A DNA stretch of 15,650 bases. It comes from DATEOR01 sp046733475 (GTDB taxonomy: Bacteria > Actinomycetota > Thermoleophilia > Gaiellales > Gaiellaceae). Of this stretch, positions 1 through 6,565 are shown in pieces (the first letter of the stretch is position 1; each line of letters opens with the position of its first letter). A program made the position numbers and the translations under genes. The notes beneath the pieces were generated by a model. The model searched no databases and had not been told where the DNA came from. It was given only the letters and a program-made list of their open reading frames with translations. Location of the stretch: assembly GCA_046733475.1 (NCBI GenBank), contig JBKPPF010000079.1, forward strand, positions 1 through 15,650. The letters run 5' to 3'.

Positions 1-83
1 CCCTCCAGGAGGGACAGCGCGTCGAGTTCGAGGTCGTTCAGGGCCAGAAGGGCCTGCAGGCGGCGAACGTTTCGGTCATCTAG
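1..83 (+). CDS. Cold-shock protein, C-terminal fragment
   Basis: The reading frame enters from outside the window (first full codon at base 3) and ends at TAG 81-83, giving 26 visible residues. They read LQEGQRVEFEVVQGQKGLQA and then ANVSVI. This is the last part of a CspA-type OB-fold protein: the EGQ.V.FEV strand, the G.KG turn and the closing QAANV strand are family hallmarks. Such proteins are about 65-70 residues long and bind single-stranded RNA and DNA as RNA chaperones. The RNP1 and RNP2 motifs lie upstream and cannot be checked. An intrinsic terminator follows 23 bases after the stop, so this gene is not co-transcribed by default with gatC. Confidence 0.88.
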   Translation, partial: LQEGQRVEFEVVQGQKGLQAANVSVI

Positions 84-105
84 CCCGAAGTTCGAGCAAG
101 CCGCT

Positions 106-139
106 GACGGGCCCCCTTCAACGGGGCCCGTCTCTTTTT
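106..139 (+). terminator. Intrinsic terminator after the cold-shock gene
   Basis: A perfect 10-bp stem (106-115 with 123-132, arms GACGGGCCCC and GGGGCCCGTC) with a 7-nt loop is followed by TCTCTTTTT at 131-139. This is a textbook Rho-independent terminator. It separates the cold-shock gene from the gatCAB run. Confidence 0.92.
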
Positions 140-145
140 AAAGTG

Positions 146-162
146 TTCGGAGGCTTCGGAGG
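146..162 (+). promoter_or_regulatory. Tandem Shine-Dalgarno sequences before gatC
   Basis: The octamer TTCGGAGG occurs twice in a row (146-153 and 155-162), giving GGAGG cores at 149-153 and 158-162. The second is only 4 nt before ATG 167 and the first is 13 nt before it, so neither spacing is ideal. They support ATG 167 over the in-frame GTG at 143, which would lie upstream of both cores. Confidence 0.6.
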
Positions 163-166
163 TCGT

Positions 167-454
167 ATGGCGATCACGAGAGAAGACGTATTGCACGTAG
201 CACGCCTCGCGCGCCTCGAGATTCCCGAGGGCGAGGTCGACCGCGTGCGCGACGAGCTCGGCGCGATTCTCGAAGCGGTCGGAAAGGTCGCGGAGCTCGA
301 CCTCTCGGATGTCGAGCCGACCTCGCATCCGCTCGCGGTCGTCAACGTGTGGCAGGAGGACGAGTCGCGGCCCTCTCTCTCGCCGGAGGATGCTCTGGCC
401 AATGCGCCGGACCCTGTCGGCGGCGCGTTCCGAGTTCCGGCGGTCGGGTCGTGA
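167..454 (+). CDS. gatC: Asp-tRNA(Asn)/Glu-tRNA(Gln) amidotransferase subunit C
   Basis: This 95-residue protein has the usual GatC length. It begins with the family's helical N-terminus (MAITREDVLHVARLARLEIP), followed by the helix around DRVRDELGAILEAVGKVAEL. It then has the extended DVEPTSHPL segment, which in known structures wraps around GatA, and ends in the typical PDPVGGAFRVPAV. GatC is a small tether that stabilises the GatA-GatB complex, which amidates misacylated Glu-tRNAGln or Asp-tRNAAsn. ATG 167 was chosen because two GGAGG sequences precede it and family members start near this MAITRE segment. gatA and gatB follow in the conventional C-A-B order. A 100-base gap separates it from gatA, which is unusual in this compact run. 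Confidence 0.95.
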   Translation: MAITREDVLHVARLARLEIPEGEVDRVRDELGAILEAVGKVAELDLSDVEPTSHPLAVVNVWQEDESRPSLSPEDALANAPDPVGGAFRVPAVGS

Positions 455-493
455 CGTTTCCTCGATCTCTCGACTTTCCGCGAGCCGTGGGTG

Positions 494-519
494 CGCTTTT
501 CGGCGCTAGCGTGAAAGCG
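494..519 (+). other. Nested inverted repeat in the gatC-gatA gap
   Basis: CGCTTT (494-499) pairs with AAAGCG (514-519), and the loop contains the palindrome CGCTAGCG (504-511). It lies in the only sizeable gap of the gat run. No T-tract follows, so it is not an intrinsic terminator. It could be an mRNA processing or stability element, a protein site or chance. Confidence 0.3.
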
Positions 520-554
520 GGTGGTGGTGTGGGGTGGCCCCGAGGAATCGCCCC

Positions 555-1964
555 GTGATCGACACCCTTCGTCTCACCGCGGAAGAGGCCGTCGGCCTCC
601 TCGAGTCCGGCGAGGTCTCCGGTGACGAGCTCGCGGGTGCTTATGTCGAGGCCATCGGCAAGCGCGACCCCGAGCTCCACGCGTACCTGCACGTCGTCGG
701 CGAGCCCGGAGACGGCGTTCCGATCGCGCTCAAGGACAACATCACGACGCGCGGCGTACCGACCACGGCCGGCTCCCGCATCCTCGAGGGCTACATCCCT
801 ATCTTCGACTCCACCGTCGCGACGCGGGTCAAGGACGCCGGCCTGCCGCTCATCGGCAAGACCAACCTGGACGAGTTCGCCATGGGCTCGTCCACCGAGA
901 ACTCGGGCTACGGCCCCTCGAAAAACCCCTGGGATCCCGACCGAGTGCCCGGCGGCTCGTCCGGCGGCACCGCGGCCGCCGTCGCAGGCGGGCTCGCCCC
1001 GTGGGGCCTCGGCTCCGACACGGGAGGATCGATCAAGCAGCCGGCGTCGCTCTGCGGCCTCGTCGGCCTGCGCCCGACCTACGGCACGGTCTCGCGCTAC
1101 GGAATCGTCGCCTTCGCGTCGAGCCTCGACCAGGTCGGACCGATCGCGAAAACCGTCCGCGACTGCGCGCGACTCTACGGGACGATCGCCGGTCGGGATG
1201 CCTGCGACTCGACAACCGTCGAGCTCCCGGAGCCCGTGGCCATCCCCGAGTCCGAGGAGCTCAAGGGCATCCGCATCGGCATTCCCAAGGAGTTGAACGA
1301 GGCCGAGGGCATTGAGCCCGGCGTGAGCGAAGCGGTCGCGAAGGCGATCGAGCTCGCCGAGGACCTCGGAGCGGAGGTCGGTGAATGCCGGCTGCCGCGC
1401 TCGGTCGATTACGGCCTCGCCTGCTACTACCTCGTCGCGCCCGCCGAGGCGAGCTCGAACCTCGCCCGCTACGACGGCGTTCGCTACGGCTTCCGCGCGG
1501 CCGGCGACGGCGACCTCACCGCGCTCTACTCCCGCACGCGCTGGGAGGGCTTCGGCCCCGAGCCGCGCCGCCGCATCCTCATCGGGACATACGCCCTCTC
1601 CGCCGGCTATTACGACGCCTTCTACGGGCAGGCCCAGAAGGTGCGAACGGTGATCGCGCAGGAGCATGCGGCGGCGTTCGAGGACTACGACCTGCTGCTC
1701 AGCCCGACGAGTCCCACCGTGGCCTTCAAGGTCGGCGAGAAAGCGGAGAACCCGCTCGCGATGTACCTCTCAGACCTGCTCACCATCCCGGCCAACATGG
1801 CTGGACTACCCGGCCTCTCGATTCCGTGCGGCCTCTCCGAGGGACTTCCCGTCGGCCTGCAGATCCTCGGCCCGCAGTTCTCGGAGAACCTCATGTTCCG
1901 CGCCGGCCACGCGCTCGAGCAGGCCCTCGCCTTCGACTTCGTTCCGGAGCGCCTCCGTGACTGA
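555..1964 (+). CDS. gatA: Asp-tRNA(Asn)/Glu-tRNA(Gln) amidotransferase subunit A
   Basis: GatA is the amidase-signature glutaminase of GatCAB. It hydrolyses glutamine and sends ammonia through a channel to GatB. Counting from GTG 555 (469 residues, normal length), the Ser-cisSer-Lys triad is intact: Lys60 in ALKDN, Ser135 in PGGSSGG and nucleophile Ser159 in DTGGSIKQPAS. The glycine-rich signature runs through about residue 187 (GLRPTYGTVSRYGIVAF). The C-terminus has the expected LPGLSIPCG and LPVGLQILG segments. GTG 555 is preceded by GAGGA at 542-546 with 8-nt spacing. GTG 534, in the same frame, would add seven residues and is the main alternative. The end overlaps gatB by 8 nt, implying translational coupling. 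Confidence 0.96.
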   Translation: MIDTLRLTAEEAVGLLESGEVSGDELAGAYVEAIGKRDPELHAYLHVVGEPGDGVPIALKDNITTRGVPTTAGSRILEGYIPIFDSTVATRVKDAGLPLIGKTNLDEFAMGSSTENSGYGPSKNPWDPDRVPGGSSGGTAAAVAGGLAPWGLGSDTGGSIKQPASLCGLVGLRPTYGTVSRYGIVAFASSLDQVGPIAKTVRDCARLYGTIAGRDACDSTTVELPEPVAIPESEELKGIRIGIPKELNEAEGIEPGVSEAVAKAIELAEDLGAEVGECRLPRSVDYGLACYYLVAPAEASSNLARYDGVRYGFRAAGDGDLTALYSRTRWEGFGPEPRRRILIGTYALSAGYYDAFYGQAQKVRTVIAQEHAAAFEDYDLLLSPTSPTVAFKVGEKAENPLAMYLSDLLTIPANMAGLPGLSIPCGLSEGLPVGLQILGPQFSENLMFRAGHALEQALAFDFVPERLRD

Positions 1965-3360
1965 GTGGGAACCGGTCGTCGGCCTCGAGATCCACGTCCA
2001 GCTGAAGACCCGGACGAAGATGTTCTGCCGCTGCGAGAACGTCTGGGGCGAGCCCGAGAACACACGCACGTGCCCGGTCTGCCTCGCGCACCCGGGGACG
2101 CTCCCGGTCCCGAACAAGCGCGCGATCGAGTGGACGGTGAAGCTCGGCGTCGCGCTGGGCTGCGAGATCGGCTCGCGCGCGCTCTTCCACCGCAAGAACT
2201 ACTTCTATCCGGACCTGCCGAAGGGCTACCAGATCTCCCAGTACGACATCCCGCTCTGCGCGGGCGGGAAATTCGTCGTGCCAGGCCCCGACGGCAACCG
2301 CGTGATCGGGATCGTGCGCGCGCATCTCGAGGAGGACGCGGCCAAGACCATCCACGTGGGGGGCAGCGGCGGCCGGATCGCCGGCGCCGAACACTCCCTC
2401 GTCGACTTCAACCGCGGTGGCACACCGCTCGTCGAGATCGTCTCGGAGCCGGACGTGCGCTCGGCCGACGAAGCACGGCGGTTCCTCCAGCTGCTGCGCC
2501 AGACGGTCGTCGAGCTGGGCATCTCCGACGCAGAGATGGAAAAGGGCTCGCTTCGCTGCGATGCCAACGTCTCGGTCAGGGAGGCCGGAGAAGCCGGCTA
2601 CCGGACGAAGACCGAGCTCAAGAACATGAACTCCTTCAAGTTCGTGGCGGACGGGATCGAAGCCGAGGTACGCCGGCAGATCGAGATCTACGAGGCCGGG
2701 GGAAAGGTTGAGCCGGAGACGCTTCACTTCGACCCGGCGAGCGGTTCGATCGCGTCTCTCCGCTCGAAGGAGGAGGCGCACGACTACCGCTATTTCCCGG
2801 AGCCCGATCTCGTTCCGGTCGAGCCGCCGGTCGAGATGATCGCGTCGGCCATGGACGACATCGGCGAGCTGCCTTCGGCGCGCATCCGCCGACTCGAGGC
2901 GGAGATCGGCTTCGACCTCGCCGAAGGGCTCGTGGCCAGCGGCCGTGACGGCCTCTACGAGCGAGTCTCGGGCGACCGGCGCGCCGTGGCCAACGTCGTC
3001 ATGAACCAGCTGGCGGCGACGGGCATCGACCCCGAGGCCGTGAACGGCTTTGAGCTCGGAAAGCTGATCGCCGAGCGTGAGCGCATCCCGCGCGCGGCGT
3101 TCACCGAGGCGCTCGAGCGAAGCGGCGACCCCGGATTTTCCGCGGACGACTTCCTCGGCGAGACGGCGATCTCGGATGCGTCCGAGCTCGATCCCATCAT
3201 CGACAGGGTGTTGGCCGAGAACGAGGGACAGGTGGAGACTTTCAAAGCCGGCAAGGAAGGCGTGCTCGGGTTCTTGGTCGGCCAGGTGATGAAGGAAACG
3301 GGCGGCAAGGCCGATCCCAGGGTCGTGAACGAACGCCTGCGCGAGAAGCTCTCGTCATGA
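1957..3360 (+). CDS. gatB: Asp-tRNA(Asn)/Glu-tRNA(Gln) amidotransferase subunit B
   Basis: GatB binds the misacylated tRNA, activates the acyl carboxylate with ATP and transfers ammonia from GatA. The 467-residue protein starts MTEWEPVVGLEIHVQL, the typical N-terminus. The cysteine cluster (C24, C26, C39, C42, the last pair in TCPVCLAHPG) fits the family's metal-binding site. The family signature VDFNRGGTPLVEIV lies at about 149-162. The C-terminal YqeY-like helical domain, which contacts the tRNA, ends in GFLVGQVMKETGGKADP. GTG 1957 has GGAG at 1946-1949 (7-nt spacing) and overlaps the end of gatA. Its own stop overlaps the next ATG (ATGA at 3357-3360). GatCAB normally implies that GlnRS and/or AsnRS is missing from the genome, which cannot be seen here. 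Confidence 0.96.
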   Translation: MTEWEPVVGLEIHVQLKTRTKMFCRCENVWGEPENTRTCPVCLAHPGTLPVPNKRAIEWTVKLGVALGCEIGSRALFHRKNYFYPDLPKGYQISQYDIPLCAGGKFVVPGPDGNRVIGIVRAHLEEDAAKTIHVGGSGGRIAGAEHSLVDFNRGGTPLVEIVSEPDVRSADEARRFLQLLRQTVVELGISDAEMEKGSLRCDANVSVREAGEAGYRTKTELKNMNSFKFVADGIEAEVRRQIEIYEAGGKVEPETLHFDPASGSIASLRSKEEAHDYRYFPEPDLVPVEPPVEMIASAMDDIGELPSARIRRLEAEIGFDLAEGLVASGRDGLYERVSGDRRAVANVVMNQLAATGIDPEAVNGFELGKLIAERERIPRAAFTEALERSGDPGFSADDFLGETAISDASELDPIIDRVLAENEGQVETFKAGKEGVLGFLVGQVMKETGGKADPRVVNERLREKLSS

Positions 3361-3845
3361 GCGCCCCCGAGGCAAGCCGGCCACGCTTCCACGCGAGCTA
3401 CGGGATCTGGGCCGCGGACCAGGGCGCGGGGCTGCTCGAGTGGGGCTGGGCGGCCGAGCGGCTCGAGCGCGCCCACAACTACTGGGTGGCCACCGCCTCC
3501 GAATCAGGGCGACCCCACGCGGCGCCCATCTGGGGCCTCTGGCGAGATGACGTCTTCTTCTTTTCGACCGCACGGGGGTCCCGCAAGGGACTGAATCTCG
3601 CCGCGAACCCGCTTGCGGTCGTCCACCTGGAGAGCGGCGACGAGGTCGTCATCTTCGAGGGCGAGGTCGAGGAAGTCACAGTGCGAAAAGATCTCGACGT
3701 TCTCGCCAAGGCGTACGGCGAGAAGTACACCCTCGAGATCACGTTCGAGGATCCCGGGTCCGTCGTCTACGCGCTCGTGCCCAAGCGTGCCTTTGCCTGG
3801 CGCGAGAGCGACTACCCCGAAAGCGCGACCCGCTTCACGTTCTAG
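3357..3845 (+). CDS. PPOX-family split-barrel flavin/F420-binding protein
   Basis: This 162-residue protein has the split beta-barrel pattern of the pyridoxamine 5'-phosphate oxidase superfamily: ATASESGRPHAAPIWGLW (about 45-62), FFFSTARGSRKGLNLAANPL (about 67-86) and AVVHLESGDEVVIFEGEVEEV (about 87-107). The RKGLNLAANP stretch corresponds to the cofactor-phosphate-binding segment. In actinobacteria many relatives bind F420 rather than FMN, and others bind haem. Sequence alone does not settle the cofactor or substrate. Its ATG overlaps the gatB stop by 4 nt, so its translation is probably coupled to gatB, but no amidotransferase role is known. It is unlikely to be a true PdxH, because the substrate-binding C-terminus is absent. 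Confidence 0.82.
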   Translation: MSAPEASRPRFHASYGIWAADQGAGLLEWGWAAERLERAHNYWVATASESGRPHAAPIWGLWRDDVFFFSTARGSRKGLNLAANPLAVVHLESGDEVVIFEGEVEEVTVRKDLDVLAKAYGEKYTLEITFEDPGSVVYALVPKRAFAWRESDYPESATRFTF

Positions 3846-3895
3846 GCACTCCTTCGAGTCTCCGGACCGCGAGGGGGGCGGCCGATACCGGCTCC

Positions 3896-4759
3896 GTGGG
3901 CCGCTTCGCCTCCGCATTCGCATTTCTCGCCGTGCTCGTCGTCATCCTCGGCTCGGCGGGCTGTGGGCAGCGATTCGACGAGCTCGGCGGCGGTTCGCCT
4001 CCGGGCCAGGCGTCGCTCGCCGCGGACGCGTTGACCGCGCTCGAGGGAGCCGGGAGCGCGCACGTGGTCGTCGACGCGGAGGCCGGGGCGATCATGGGCA
4101 CCAACGCGCAGGTCGGTATCCATTTCGAGGGCGACGTCTCCCCCTCTGCGCTCGCCGGAGACCTCCGGCTCAGCTTCCCGGGCGGGACGCTCGGTGCTCG
4201 GATACTCGCCGGCGAGCACGACGTCTACGTCCGGTTCATGGGCGCCTGGTACCACGAGGACGCGGGCGTCGCAGATGCCTTCGACATGGCCGGCGAGGAA
4301 AACGGCGAGCTGTTCTCGCGGCTGACCACCCCGGCGAGCCTCGGAAAGCTTTTCACCCAGCTCTTCGAGGGCGAGATCGCACAGGGCCCGGACCTGGGCG
4401 GCGCCTCCACGTGGGAGTTCGACGGCCGCCTGCGCGCCGAAACGTTCGCGAACCTCGTCGAGGAGTACGGCGGCATCGAGCTGACGGCGAAAGACAGGGC
4501 TTTCTTCGACAAGGTCGCCGCGACGAGCCACCTCGTCGTGGACGTCGGGCAGGAGGATGCCTTGCCCCGAAAGCTGGAGCTCACGCTCGACCCGCCGAAG
4601 GATCTCCAGTTCGACTCCGAGGAGCTCGAGTCGTCGGACGGCGCCTTCTCGGCGACCGTCGAGCTTTCCGATTTCGGCGAGGAAGTCTCGTTCAGCCCGC
4701 CGACGAGCCCGAAGCCGCTCGACGAGCTGTTCGGTCAGCTTTTCGGCGCGATGGGCTGA
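3896..4759 (+). CDS. Predicted lipoprotein, LppX/LprG-like
   Basis: The 287-residue product has a lipoprotein signal: a basic start (MGR), a hydrophobic core at about 6-18 and Cys23 in GSAGC, a slightly relaxed lipobox with Ser at -3. After a Gly/Pro-rich linker, the body shows alternating strands (SAHVVVDAEAG, HFEGDVSPS, GDLRLSF, DVYVRFMGAWYHE). These resemble the LppX/LprA/LprF/LprG fold of actinobacterial cell-envelope lipoproteins, which carry lipids in a hydrophobic cavity. That assignment is by resemblance only and a LolA-like carrier is an alternative. The GTG start has no good Shine-Dalgarno, because the G-rich run at 3872-3877 is too far upstream. The last 68 nt overlap the 3' end of the convergent membrane protein gene. 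Confidence 0.7.
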   Translation: MGRFASAFAFLAVLVVILGSAGCGQRFDELGGGSPPGQASLAADALTALEGAGSAHVVVDAEAGAIMGTNAQVGIHFEGDVSPSALAGDLRLSFPGGTLGARILAGEHDVYVRFMGAWYHEDAGVADAFDMAGEENGELFSRLTTPASLGKLFTQLFEGEIAQGPDLGGASTWEFDGRLRAETFANLVEEYGGIELTAKDRAFFDKVAATSHLVVDVGQEDALPRKLELTLDPPKDLQFDSEELESSDGAFSATVELSDFGEEVSFSPPTSPKPLDELFGQLFGAMG

Positions 4760-5387
4760 GCGACACCCGCTCGCCGCTCGAGAAGAGAAAGCCTGCATAG
4801 AGCAGCACCGCGGCCGCGGCGATGAAGACCGCCGTCGGGGCAGCCCCGAGACCCGCGACGGCGCTGCCCGTTGCCGCGACTGCGACACCCGCCAGGATGA
4901 GCCCGTTGCCGACGGGCCGGCGGCGAACAGTCGAGAGAGCGACCACGACCACGGCCAGGGTCCCCAGCGAGTTGCCCAGGATGGCGACGAGACGGGCGGG
5001 CCAGAAATCCAGGTGCTCCTGTGCCTCCGGGATCGAGCTGCCCGTGACCGGCGCGGTCAGCGGGACCGCGAGCGCGATCCCGACTGCGAGCCCGGCGTAA
5101 AGGAAGCCGAGTGGCGCGGCCCATCGCCGTCCGGAGAGGAGTAGCGAGCCGACGCCGAGGAGCGGCGCGGTGAGGAGGCCCCCGCAGAGGTAGTACACCC
5201 TGAAGGAGCGGTCGTCCCAGCCGGCCGCGGCGCCCCAGGCGAGGGCAGCTGAGGCGGCAGCGTAGGTGAGGAGCGAGGCTGACCACGCGGCGAGCTGGGG
5301 TGCCCGGCGCGTCCTCCAACGGCGGAGCAAGTCGCCGGTGAGTCGGAGCGCGAGGAGCGCGGCCGCGAATGCAAGCAATGCTTCCAT
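4692..5387 (-). CDS. Seven-helix integral membrane protein of unknown function
   Basis: I do not recognise the family. From the ATG at 5387 the product has 231 residues and about seven hydrophobic segments, at roughly 2-20, 32-54, 62-84, 89-111, 131-154, 162-180 and 183-203, with Arg-rich loops (DLLRRWRTRR, VRRRP). A basic tail follows (SRRKADRTARRA). The loop around residues 115-130 (PVTGSSIPEAQEHLDFW) is the most polar and may be functional. An in-frame ATG at 5405 would add six residues (MRLTHA). I prefer 5387 because helix 1 begins directly after it and this leaves room for the divergent aminotransferase promoter. The tail is encoded antisense to the end of the lipoprotein gene, so tail conservation is uncertain. 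Confidence 0.65.
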   Translation of the reverse strand: MEALLAFAAALLALRLTGDLLRRWRTRRAPQLAAWSASLLTYAAASAALAWGAAAGWDDRSFRVYYLCGGLLTAPLLGVGSLLLSGRRWAAPLGFLYAGLAVGIALAVPLTAPVTGSSIPEAQEHLDFWPARLVAILGNSLGTLAVVVVALSTVRRRPVGNGLILAGVAVAATGSAVAGLGAAPTAVFIAAAAVLLYAGFLFSSGERVSLSPSRRKADRTARRAASGSSAG

Positions 5388-5396
5388 GGCGTGAGT

Positions 5397-5402
5397 TAGT
5401 CT
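5397..5402 (+). promoter_or_regulatory. Candidate -10 element for the aminotransferase-serA run
   Basis: TAGTCT matches the TANNNT -10 pattern and ends 8 nt before ATG 5411, which would place transcription start at or next to the start codon. No convincing -35 or Shine-Dalgarno is visible. Weak evidence on its own. Confidence 0.3.
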
Positions 5403-5410
5403 CATTGAAG

Positions 5411-6565
5411 ATGCCTGAGAAGCGCTACCTCGTCACCCCTGGGCCGACGCCGGTACCGCCTGAGGTGCTCGCTGCAACGGCCGCGCCGATGATCCATCAC
5501 CGCTCGCCGGACTTCCGCGGAACGCTCGAGCGCGTGACCGAGCGGCTCCAGCAAGTCTTCCGCACCGAGAACGACATCGTCCATCTCACCTCGGCAGGCA
5601 CCGGCGCAATGGAGTCGGTCTTCCAGAATCTTTGCTCGCCGGGCGACCCCGTCCTCGTCGTCTCACACGGCTTTTTCGGCGAGCGATTCGCCGCGCAGGC
5701 GGAGGTGTACGGCTGCGAGCTGACCCACGTTCGCTACAGATGGGGCGAATCGCCGAATGCGGACGAGGTCGGCGCGCGGCTCGAGGAAATGGGCGAAGCC
5801 AAGGTCGTCTTCCTGACACATTCCGACACGTCGACCGGAGTCGTCTCCGACGTCCAGTCGATCGCCGAGCGGGTTTCGGGGTCGGATGCGCTCGTCGTCG
5901 TCGATGCGATCTCGAGTCTCGCGGCGGTGCCGCTCGAGACAGACGCGTGGGATCTCGACGTCGTCATCACGAGCTCCCACAAGGCGCTCATGAGCCCGCC
6001 CGGCCTTGCGTTCGTCTCCGTTTCCGAAGACGCCTTCGAAGCTTCGCGCTCAGCGACTTCTCCGCGCTACTACTTCGACTGGGAGCGCGCCCGCGCCGCC
6101 CAGGAGAAGGGCGAGAACCCGTTCTCGCCGGCGATCTCGCTCTTCCTCGGCGTCGACGTGGCGCTCGGGATGATCCTGGAGGACGGGCTCGAGGCTGCGT
6201 TCGAGCGCCACGTGCGTCTGGGTCGTGCCGCCCGCGCGGGCGTGAAGGCGATGGGGCTCGAGCTCTTCTCGCCGGACGAGGATCGGTCGGCCGTAGTGAC
6301 GGCGGTCAAGATGCCCGAGGGGATCGACGGCGGGTCGATCGTCCTTTCCATGCGCGAGCGCTCCGGCGTGACGATCATCGGCGGGCAGGGCGAGCTGCGC
6401 GGGAAGATCGTGCGCTTCGGACACATCGGCTACATCGACGTCTTCGACGTGACGACAGCGCTCGCGGCCCTCGAGCTCGCGTTGGCAGAGGCCGGGGCGG
6501 ACATCGAGCGCTCAGTGGCCGTGACTGCGGCGCTCGAGGCGTTCGCAGAACCTGTTTCCGTGTGA
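5411..6565 (+). CDS. Class V aminotransferase (alanine/serine-glyoxylate or phosphoserine type)
   Basis: This 384-residue PLP enzyme starts MPEKRYLVTPGPTPVPPEVL, the classic N-terminus of the alanine-glyoxylate/serine-pyruvate aminotransferase branch of class V. Further motifs are TSAGTGAMES (about 60-69) for PLP phosphate contacts, Asp165 in VVVDAISS for the pyridine nitrogen and Lys191 in SSHKALMSPPG as Schiff-base lysine. The C-terminus has IIGGQGELRGKIVRFGHIGY. serA overlaps it by 4 nt (GTGA). In several prokaryotes this type of enzyme next to serA is thought to act as phosphoserine aminotransferase in place of SerC, so it may convert 3-phosphohydroxypyruvate to phosphoserine. Alanine- or serine-glyoxylate transamination is equally possible from sequence. 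ATG 5411 was chosen over ATG 5369, which would extend into the divergent gene. Confidence 0.9.
   Translation: MPEKRYLVTPGPTPVPPEVLAATAAPMIHHRSPDFRGTLERVTERLQQVFRTENDIVHLTSAGTGAMESVFQNLCSPGDPVLVVSHGFFGERFAAQAEVYGCELTHVRYRWGESPNADEVGARLEEMGEAKVVFLTHSDTSTGVVSDVQSIAERVSGSDALVVVDAISSLAAVPLETDAWDLDVVITSSHKALMSPPGLAFVSVSEDAFEASRSATSPRYYFDWERARAAQEKGENPFSPAISLFLGVDVALGMILEDGLEAAFERHVRLGRAARAGVKAMGLELFSPDEDRSAVVTAVKMPEGIDGGSIVLSMRERSGVTIIGGQGELRGKIVRFGHIGYIDVFDVTTALAALELALAEAGADIERSVAVTAALEAFAEPVSV

Noticed and set aside
342..1667. Long minus-strand open frame opposite gatA
   Set aside because: It is antisense to a clear gatA, has Arg/Ala/Gly-rich low-complexity composition without motifs, and is explained by high GC at codon positions.
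5369..5410. Earlier ATG start for the class V aminotransferase
   Set aside because: It would overlap the start of the divergent membrane gene and add residues (MQAMLPWRELVSLK) absent from the family's N-terminus, which begins close to the conserved TPGPTPVP.
5632..6561. Upstream extension of serA inside the aminotransferase gene
   Set aside because: It is Arg-rich out-of-frame translation of the aminotransferase. serA homology begins at GTG 6562.
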